Of a DNA stretch of 5,726 nt, positions 1 to 4,228 are shown piece by piece. The notes under the pieces are model-generated. The model saw nothing but the letters and a program-made list of their open reading frames with translations, searched no databases and was not told the DNA's origin. Source of the DNA: Clostridia bacterium (lineage in GTDB: Bacteria; Bacillota_A; Clostridia; Oscillospirales; Butyricicoccaceae); the NCBI GenBank assembly GCA_017421885.1, contig JAFOHJ010000023.1, forward strand, positions 1 through 5,726, written 5' to 3'. A program made the translations under genes and the position numbers. Every line of letters begins with the position of its first letter. Position 1 is the first letter of the stretch.

Positions 1-255
1 ATCATCAACACATTCATCGGCTGCAACGCTTCTCCCTTCCAGGGCTGGATCGTTGAGAATATCGGTAAGACACAGCTGATGGCTCTTTGTACTCCTATCC
101 TTGCTTATGCCGGTATCGCCATCGGTAAGGACCTTGATGAGTTCAAGAAGCAGGGCGTTACAATCGTTATCGTCGCTATCCTGACATTCATCGGTACATT
201 TGTTGGTTCGGCTGTCATCGCTCAGATCGTTCTTAAGGCTACCGGCCAGATCTAA
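1..255 (+). CDS. C-terminal part of a multipass membrane protein, family not assigned (5' end outside window)
   Basis: The frame is open from base 1 and ends at TAA 253-255, giving the last 84 residues of a protein that starts left of the window. Two strongly hydrophobic stretches are visible. One lies around fragment residues 25-41 and contains ALCTPILAYAGIAIG. The other lies around residues 51-80 and is rich in Ile, Val, Gly and Phe. They are joined by a charged loop, KDLDEFKKQG, and the chain ends soon after the last helix. This is a plain inner-membrane protein tail, and the helix-short charged loop-helix pattern with Gly/Ala-rich helices resembles small secondary-transporter-like proteins. 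I cannot name the family or a substrate. A strong terminator follows 55 bases downstream, so this is the last gene of its transcript. Confidence is high that it is coding and membrane-embedded, low for any function. Confidence 0.8.
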   Translation: MINTFIGCNASPFQGWIVENIGKTQLMALCTPILAYAGIAIGKDLDEFKKQGVTIVIVAILTFIGTFVGSAVIAQIVLKATGQI

Positions 256-270
256 GCTAAATGACTGAAC

Positions 271-290
271 ACACAATCACCCCATTGTGT
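271..290 (+). other. Small AT-rich hairpin after the membrane protein gene
   Basis: ACACAAT (271-277) pairs perfectly with ATTGTGT (284-290) around a 6-base loop. It lies between the stop codon at 255 and the strong terminator at 310-339. It has no U-tract of its own, so it may only protect the transcript end or be incidental. Confidence 0.35.
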
Positions 291-309
291 TAATAAAAGC
301 ATCAATAAC

Positions 310-339
310 AAAGGCTCGTGCCAAACGGCACGAGCCTTT
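310..339 (+). terminator. Strong rho-independent terminator, probably bidirectional
   Basis: A 13-bp perfect stem, AAAGGCTCGTGCC (310-322) with GGCACGAGCCTTT (327-339), closes a 4-base AAAC loop. On the + strand it runs into TTTTATTATT, a typical U-rich tail, and so ends the left-edge membrane protein transcript. Read on the - strand the stem ends in TTT and continues GTTATTG, a poorer but usable tail, and it lies 21 bases past the stop codon of the convergent lipid kinase gene. Both converging genes probably share it. Confidence 0.9.
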
Positions 340-360
340 TATTATTCCTCAGATAAAATA

Positions 361-1257
361 TCAGAAAACGATTTTCAGAGCATTATGTTTTACTCTGATG
401 TCTACCTTTCTTTCACCCGAGCCAAATTCGCCATCGAGTGTCCAGGGGATCACATTTTCCATCTCAAAAGACACACTGTCGGCATGGTACATGCTGATGC
501 AGCTGTCGGTATAATCACCGGTCTGCATTCCCAGTATAGCCTTGCTGAGTTCCATGGCTGTACGCGGCTTTCTTACGAGCATTACCTCAAACATTCCGTC
601 GCTGAAGTCCACCTTATTGGAATCGAGCTTAACGATTCCGCCTATGGATGTTGCATTGCTGACCGAGCCGAAAATAAAGGCATCTTCTTCGATAACTTCA
701 CCGTTTATCGATATTTTTGCGTTGATAGGCCTGATATTGGGCACCTCTTTCACACCTTCAAGAACATATGCAAGATGTCCAAGAACGTTTTTTGTGGTCT
801 GCGGTACGCTGTAGGATGTTCCGGTAAACGCTCCAAAGGAAGCGATATAGCTGAAATATCTCTTTTCACCAAACTGACCCACATCAATTATATAGACCTT
901 GCCATTGACGATATTTTCGGCAGCCAGCTTAAGGTTTTCACGCTCGATACCCAGGCTGGCAGCAAAATCGTTGGTGGTTCCACAGGGGATATATCCCACC
1001 GGGATATCCAGTCCACCTTCCATCAGACCTTCGACACCCTCGTTTAAAGTGCCGTCACCGCCGCTCAGAACGATCAGATCGTGTCCTGGGCCTAATTCCC
1101 TTACCAGCCTCGTTGCGTCGCCCTTAGCTGCTGTTGTTTGAACTGTGACGATATATCCGGCATCGGAGAACACCTTGAGTATATCCAGAAGGGCAGCGCC
1201 GACCTTGAGCCTGCCTGAAACAGGATTGATTATAAAAAGAAGCTTTTTAGATTCCAT
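361..1257 (-). CDS. Diacylglycerol kinase family lipid kinase (YegS/BmrU/DgkB type)
   Basis: This is a soluble, membrane-associated ATP-dependent kinase of the DAGK catalytic-domain superfamily, which phosphorylates diacylglycerol or a related lipid at the inner face of the membrane. In Gram-positives the DgkB branch returns diacylglycerol from lipoteichoic acid synthesis to phosphatidic acid. Using a start at 1257 the protein has 298 residues, the usual family length. The nucleotide-binding motifs are in order: NPVSGR at 11-16, the glycine-rich SGGDGTLNE around 65-73, and PCGTTNDFA around 91-99. A C-terminal WTLDGEFG around 272-279 carries the conserved DGE. An ATG at 1275 in the same frame would add six residues, but it has no ribosome site and its codon overlaps the GGAGG that serves the ATG at 1257, so I chose the latter. 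The gene has its own promoter and is divergent from the amidohydrolase. Which lipid it uses, and whether it is DgkB itself, cannot be decided here. Confidence 0.92.
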   Translation of the reverse strand: MESKKLLFIINPVSGRLKVGAALLDILKVFSDAGYIVTVQTTAAKGDATRLVRELGPGHDLIVLSGGDGTLNEGVEGLMEGGLDIPVGYIPCGTTNDFAASLGIERENLKLAAENIVNGKVYIIDVGQFGEKRYFSYIASFGAFTGTSYSVPQTTKNVLGHLAYVLEGVKEVPNIRPINAKISINGEVIEEDAFIFGSVSNATSIGGIVKLDSNKVDFSDGMFEVMLVRKPRTAMELSKAILGMQTGDYTDSCISMYHADSVSFEMENVIPWTLDGEFGSGERKVDIRVKHNALKIVF

Positions 1258-1268
1258 ACAGAGTCTTA

Positions 1269-1273
1269 CCTCC
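1269..1273 (-). promoter_or_regulatory. Ribosome binding site that decides the lipid kinase start
   Basis: GGAGG on the - strand is 11 bases upstream of the ATG at 1257. It overlaps the alternative in-frame ATG at 1275 (reads ATGGAGG), which has no comparable site at proper distance in front of it. This favours the shorter protein. Confidence 0.7.
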
Positions 1274-1333
1274 ATAAATGTCTTTGAATTTTAGACCCTT
1301 AAAGGCCGCAAAATGTTTCACCAAACTTTTTAT

Positions 1334-1362
1334 ATTATAGCACTTTTTTCTTTACCTTGCTA
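1334..1362 (-). promoter_or_regulatory. Extended -10 promoter for the lipid kinase gene
   Basis: On the - strand TGCTATAAT (1342 to 1334) is a perfect extended -10 element of the SigA type. The -35 region 17 bases upstream (TAGCAA, 1362-1357) matches consensus poorly, as is usual for extended -10 promoters. Transcription would start around 1327, giving a leader of about 70 bases before the ATG at 1257. Confidence 0.65.
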
Positions 1363-1417
1363 CTACACTATCCACTTTTTACAATTAATTGACAAATCCA
1401 ATATTAGTCTGCCCATC

Positions 1418-1447
1418 TTGTTCCCTGACATATAGATATGTTATAAT
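1418..1447 (+). promoter_or_regulatory. Extended -10 promoter for the amidohydrolase gene
   Basis: TGTTATAAT at 1439-1447 is a perfect extended -10 (TGnTATAAT). The best -35 is TTGTTC at 1418-1423 with an 18-base spacer, a weak 3/6 match. The predicted start near 1454 leaves a leader of about 27 bases containing the ribosome site. A consensus-like TTGACA at 1389-1394 lies further upstream but has no matching -10 at 16-18 bases, so I do not treat it as part of this promoter. Confidence 0.65.
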
Positions 1448-1465
1448 ATTAATATAAATATTTTT

Positions 1466-1472
1466 GGGAGGA
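1466..1472 (+). promoter_or_regulatory. Ribosome binding site of the amidohydrolase
   Basis: GGGAGGA lies with its GGAGG core ending 9 bases before the ATG at 1481. This fixes the start at 1481; the next in-frame ATG (residue 3) is 6 bases further on and less well spaced. Confidence 0.85.
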
Positions 1473-1480
1473 TTCTCATT

Positions 1481-3085
1481 ATGGATATGATCCTTTATAA
1501 CGGAAAAATATACTGCGGAAAGGGCAGATATGCCGAGGCCATTGCTGTTTCAGACGGATTTATCAAAGCAGTAGGCACATCGGAAGAGATTCTCGCCGCT
1601 GATAACGACGCTGAGAAGATCGACCTCGGCGGCAAGACCGTCATCCCCGGCCTTATCGACTCGCATATGCACCTCTTCAACGTAGGACGCACACTTCGCG
1701 CAATCCAGCTCTACGGCTCTACCTCGCTGGCCGAGGTCATCGACCGCAGCCGCGCATTTATTAAAAAAACTCAGCCTGCCAAAGGTAGTGTAGTAGTTGG
1801 CCGCGGCTGGAATCACGACTACTTTACCGACGAGCGCCGTATGCCTGACCGTCACGACCTTGATAAGGTCTCTACAGACCATGCGATCATTATCACCCGC
1901 ACCTGCGGCCATGCTCTCTCCTGCAACACCAAGGCCCTCGAGATGGCCGGTGTCACAGCCGAAACACCTCAGGTAGACGGCGGCGAGTTTGAGATCGGCG
2001 CAGACGGAAAACCCAACGGCATCTTCAAGGAACACGCGATGGGCATCATTCAGGAGCTCATTCAGGATCCCACCTTCGAAGAAAGCCGCGAGATCATTAA
2101 GACTGCCATGGCCCATGCATCCTCCCACGGCATAACTTCGGTTCAGACCAACGATATGTACGAAGACAACTATCAGATGGTATGGAACGCATATCAGTCG
2201 CTGGCCAATGATGGTTCTGCTTCGGTTCGTGTATATCAGCAGTGCGGCTTCTCGACAATCGAGGGATATAAGAAGTTCATGGCCGACGGCTACCGCACAG
2301 GATTTGGCACCGATATGAATAAGATCGGCCCCCTCAAGCTTCTCAGCGATGGTTCTCTCGGCGCACGTACTGCCCTCATGCGCAAGGATTATGCCGACCA
2401 GGCCGGCACAAAGGGCATTATGTGTGTTTCTCCCGAACAGCTCGATGCTTTCATGGCCGCATCTCAGGAATACGGAATGCAGGTTGCTATCCATGCCATC
2501 GGCGACCGTGCTATCGAGATGGTTCTCGATGCATATGAGAAGGCTATGCCCGACGGAAAGAACGACCTCCGCCACGGTATCGTTCACTGCCAGATCACCG
2601 ACCTTTCCCTGCTTGAACGCTTTGCCAAGGGCGATATCTGCGGCCTTGTTCAGCCCATCTTCCTCCACTATGATATGCACATCGTATCTGATCGCGTAGG
2701 TGAAGAACTGGCCTCTACCTCCTATGCATTCGGAACAATGGATAAGTTGGGCATCCACAACTCCTACGGCACCGATGCCCCTGTTGAAGACCTCAAAACC
2801 ATGGAAAATCTCTATTGTGCGATCACACGCAAGGACCTCTCGGGTTATCCCGCAGAAGGCTGGTACGCAAATGAGTGTATCCCCGTTGAAAAAGCTATAG
2901 ACCATTATACCTCCGACGGTGCATACATGAGCTTTGACGAAAACCGCAAGGGTCAGCTGCTTCCCGGCTTTCTTGCCGACCTTGCAGTTCTCAGCGATGA
3001 TATCTTTACCATCTGCCCCGATAAGATCAAGGATATCAAGGTAGAGATGACCATGATGGGCGGAAAGATCGTCTACAAAGCCTGA
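1481..3085 (+). CDS. Amidohydrolase, YtcJ-like metal-dependent hydrolase
   Basis: This 534-residue protein of the amidohydrolase superfamily (Amidohydro_3, YtcJ/NfdA branch) hydrolyses an amide-type bond with one or two bound metal ions in a TIM barrel flanked by a small beta-sandwich domain. The N-terminal strand region (1-55) leads into GLIDSHMHLF with the metal-ligand pair His62 and His64. KLLSDGSLGARTA starts at Lys286, the position where this branch keeps a conserved Lys and Asp. AIHAIGDRA has His338, RHGIVHCQ has His365 and His369, and GTDAPVED has Asp432 as the likely catalytic acid. The C-terminal LLPGFLADLAVL (around 493-504) is the usual return to the sandwich domain. The length is normal for the family and nothing is missing. 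There is no signal peptide or membrane segment, so it is probably cytoplasmic. It stands alone between its own promoter and a terminator, so the neighbourhood gives no substrate; characterised relatives include an N-substituted formamide deformylase, but that specificity should not be transferred. Confidence 0.93.
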   Translation: MDMILYNGKIYCGKGRYAEAIAVSDGFIKAVGTSEEILAADNDAEKIDLGGKTVIPGLIDSHMHLFNVGRTLRAIQLYGSTSLAEVIDRSRAFIKKTQPAKGSVVVGRGWNHDYFTDERRMPDRHDLDKVSTDHAIIITRTCGHALSCNTKALEMAGVTAETPQVDGGEFEIGADGKPNGIFKEHAMGIIQELIQDPTFEESREIIKTAMAHASSHGITSVQTNDMYEDNYQMVWNAYQSLANDGSASVRVYQQCGFSTIEGYKKFMADGYRTGFGTDMNKIGPLKLLSDGSLGARTALMRKDYADQAGTKGIMCVSPEQLDAFMAASQEYGMQVAIHAIGDRAIEMVLDAYEKAMPDGKNDLRHGIVHCQITDLSLLERFAKGDICGLVQPIFLHYDMHIVSDRVGEELASTSYAFGTMDKLGIHNSYGTDAPVEDLKTMENLYCAITRKDLSGYPAEGWYANECIPVEKAIDHYTSDGAYMSFDENRKGQLLPGFLADLAVLSDDIFTICPDKIKDIKVEMTMMGGKIVYKA

Positions 3086-3104
3086 TTTCGATACTTTTCG
3101 AAAT
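3085..3104 (+). other. Weak hairpin directly after the amidohydrolase stop
   Basis: ATTTCGA (3085-3091) pairs with TCGAAAT (3098-3104) around a 6-base loop, followed by AAAACTTCTTTTTT. The stem is AT-rich and the T-run starts several bases later, so on its own this would be a poor terminator. It may assist the strong one at 3151-3175. Confidence 0.35.
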
Positions 3105-3150
3105 AAAACTTCTTTTTTCAACATTCTGTAATCATATATGATGCAAGAAA

Positions 3151-3175
3151 ACCCCCGATCCATTGGATCGGGGGT
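3151..3175 (+). terminator. Strong bidirectional terminator between convergent genes
   Basis: An 11-bp perfect stem, ACCCCCGATCC (3151-3161) with GGATCGGGGGT (3165-3175), closes an ATT loop and runs into CTTTTATG on the + strand. On the - strand it runs into TTTCTTGC, also U-rich. It lies 65 bases after the amidohydrolase stop and 29 bases past the stop of the convergent zinc-ribbon gene, so it probably serves both. Confidence 0.9.
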
Positions 3176-3204
3176 CTTTTATGCCTTATACAGGGAAACG
3201 CAGA

Positions 3205-3483
3205 TTACTGCTCTTCCTTCATCTTAGCGAAGCACTCGCTGCAGTATACAGGTCTGTCGCTCTTGGGCTCGAAGGGAACTCTTGCTTCCTTGCCGCAAGC
3301 TGCGCATGTAGCTGTAAAGAACTCTCTGGGGCCCTTAACAGCCATCTTTCTCTTGTCTCTGCAGGACTTGCAGCGCTGGGGCTCGTTCTGGAAGCCACGC
3401 TCAGCGTAGAACTCCTGCTCGCCGGCTGTGAATACGAACTGCTCGCCGCATTCCTTACATACCAATGTCTTGTCTTCGTACAT
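3205..3483 (-). CDS. Small double zinc-ribbon protein (CxxC-x17-CxxC type)
   Basis: This 92-residue cytoplasmic protein consists of two Cys4 modules. The first is C9-C12 with C38-C41, and the second is C60-C63 with C81-C84, the last two pairs separated by exactly 17 residues. This matches the small zinc-ribbon proteins of unknown function common in Clostridia. Each module presumably binds one structural zinc ion. The protein is basic between the modules (around 42-54, CRDKRKMAVKGPRE), compatible with nucleic acid or RNA polymerase contact, but that is inference. AGAGG at 3491-3495 sits 7 bases before the ATG, so the start is secure. It lies downstream of the SigH-like gene in the same direction with a 63-base gap, and ends before a strong terminator. 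The biochemical role is unknown. Confidence 0.88.
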   Translation of the reverse strand: MYEDKTLVCKECGEQFVFTAGEQEFYAERGFQNEPQRCKSCRDKRKMAVKGPREFFTATCAACGKEARVPFEPKSDRPVYCSECFAKMKEEQ

Positions 3484-3490
3484 GTTGTTA

Positions 3491-3495
3491 CCTCT
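3491..3495 (-). promoter_or_regulatory. Ribosome binding site of the zinc-ribbon gene
   Basis: AGAGG on the - strand, 7 bases upstream of the ATG at 3483, is well placed and supports independent translation of this gene rather than coupling to the sigma factor gene. Confidence 0.75.
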
Positions 3496-3524
3496 CTTTT
3501 CCCTTTCCGGGAAGAATAATTTAT

Positions 3525-3553
3525 GCGAATGGGACCCTTATTCCCATTATCGC
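3525..3553 (-). other. Stem-loop over the sigma factor stop codon, possible weak terminator or attenuator
   Basis: On the - strand GCGA-(TA bulge)-ATGGGA pairs with TCCCAT-TCGC around a 7-base loop, ATAAGGG, giving ten base pairs with one 2-base bulge. It includes the end of the last sense codon and the TAA at 3549-3547. The sequence after it, ATAAATTATTCTT, is A/U-rich but not a clean U-tract. It could reduce read-through into the zinc-ribbon gene, mark an mRNA processing point, or be incidental. Confidence 0.45.
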
Positions 3554-4092
3554 CACTCTGATAAATACTGAGCCGCTTTGGTTTTCACGCGCCTGATGGC
3601 GTTATCCACCGATTTGCGGTTCCTATTTAACATTTCAGCTATTTCCGAAGAAGTGTAGCCATCCAAATAACGGTCCAGGACCGAAGCTTCAAAAGCAGAC
3701 AACATGCCGGACAACGCAGTTCTGATCTCTTTTGCGGTTTCGTTCGCGAGGAAAGTGACTTCGGGGTCGCTCAGACTTCCGGCTGTATCCATCATGGACT
3801 GATGATAAGCCAGCGCCTCTTCCGAGTATTCATTATGCTGATTCTGGAGGATATCCTTCCTAACGGCATCAATGACCCGGCGCTTTATACACAACGCGGC
3901 ATAAGCCTTGAAATTGTCGCTGCGGCGGGCGTCATAAGTACGCACAGCTGACAGCAGCCCTATCATCCCTTCCTGATAAAGATCATCATAATCTCCACCT
4001 TTGAGAAAATAAGGCCTGATGCAGCTTCGTACCAGCTGGGAATGCTCCTTTATAAGATCGCCTTCATTTTGCAGAAGAACCCCGTTATCCAA
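3547..4092 (-). CDS. SigH-like RNA polymerase sigma factor (sigma-70 family), TTG start
   Basis: This 181-residue alternative sigma factor has regions 2 and 4 but no region 1 or 3, as in SigH (Spo0H) of Bacillus and Clostridia. Region 2 spans about 12-79. DLYQEGMIGLLSAV (37-50) is the core-polymerase contact, and FKAYAALCIKRRVIDAVRK (61-79) is the -10 recognition helix. The linker keeps the DPEVTFLANE segment (109-118), comparable to DPEELIINQE in Bacillus SigH. Region 4 (about 128-178) carries the helix-turn-helix SSEIAEMLNRNRKSVDNAIRR (starting near 148), very close to the SigH -35 reader. It is shorter than Bacillus SigH (about 218 residues), mainly in the N-terminus and linker. Translation starts at TTG: an in-frame TGA lies three codons upstream, the next in-frame ATG is inside region 2, and GAAGGGA is well placed. 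It has its own SigA-type promoter. The target regulon, sporulation or otherwise, is not visible, and it could be a SigH paralogue. Confidence 0.88.
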   Translation of the reverse strand: MDNGVLLQNEGDLIKEHSQLVRSCIRPYFLKGGDYDDLYQEGMIGLLSAVRTYDARRSDNFKAYAALCIKRRVIDAVRKDILQNQHNEYSEEALAYHQSMMDTAGSLSDPEVTFLANETAKEIRTALSGMLSAFEASVLDRYLDGYTSSEIAEMLNRNRKSVDNAIRRVKTKAAQYLSEWR

Positions 4093-4101
4093 AAAGATTC
4101 A

Positions 4102-4108
4102 TCCCTTC
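4102..4108 (-). promoter_or_regulatory. Ribosome binding site that supports the TTG start of the sigma factor
   Basis: GAAGGGA on the - strand is 9 bases upstream of the TTG at 4092. An ATG overlaps its last bases but is in another frame and stops after five codons, so the TTG is the only workable start. Confidence 0.7.
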
Positions 4109-4141
4109 TCGTGCAGACTGCAGCAGCAAGATACCAAATAT

Positions 4142-4170
4142 AGTATATCCAAAATGGTTCTTTATGTCAA
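4142..4170 (-). promoter_or_regulatory. Near-consensus SigA promoter for the sigma factor gene
   Basis: On the - strand a perfect TTGACA (4170-4165), a 17-base spacer and TATACT (4147-4142, 5/6 match) form the best promoter in the window. Transcription would start near 4135, leaving about 43 bases of leader before the TTG at 4092. The -35 begins only three bases after the glmS terminator stem. Confidence 0.85.
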
Positions 4171-4173
4171 GAA

Positions 4174-4197
4174 GAAGGTGCCCCGAAGGGCACCTTC
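4174..4197 (-). terminator. glmS terminator with a UUCG tetraloop
   Basis: On the - strand GAAGGTGCCC (4197-4188) pairs with GGGCACCTTC (4183-4174) around the loop TTCG, a 10-bp perfect stem closed by the very stable C(UUCG)G arrangement. It lies about 30 bases past the glmS stop codon. The tail is TTCTTGACAT, only moderately U-rich, because it merges into the -35 of the next promoter. Confidence 0.8.
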
Positions 4198-4228
4198 CAT
4201 GCTTTTAAGAGGCATTTTTCGCGCCTTT

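Noticed and set aside
385..1047. 220-codon open frame on the + strand inside the lipid kinase gene
   Set aside because: It is antisense to a well-supported kinase gene, with no recognisable domain and no ribosome site; it is a shadow frame.
1389..1394. TTGACA as the -35 of the amidohydrolase promoter
   Set aside because: No -10-like hexamer occurs 16-18 bases downstream (GC-rich GCCCATC there), and the good TATAAT at 1442 is 47 bases away.
1258..1480. Riboswitch or small RNA in the divergent intergenic region
   Set aside because: Predicted leaders are only about 70 and 27 bases, and I see no conserved riboswitch core or GC-rich paired structure in them.
1550..3163. 537-codon open frame on the - strand opposite the amidohydrolase
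   Set aside because: It is unusually long, but it is antisense to a gene with clear family motifs, gives no recognisable domain, has no ribosome binding site or promoter, and starts inside the strong terminator at 3151-3175. Codon bias of the real gene leaves the antisense frame free of stops.
4088..4105. Five-codon leader peptide (ATG at 4103) before the sigma factor
   Set aside because: Its ATG directly abuts the GAAGGG ribosome site with no spacing, so it is unlikely to be translated; no amino-acid-rich attenuator pattern is present.
4202..4228. AGGC...GCCT mini-hairpin directly after the glmS stop as a separate terminator
   Set aside because: It has only a 4-5 bp stem with a large A-rich loop; the 10-bp UUCG hairpin just downstream explains termination better.
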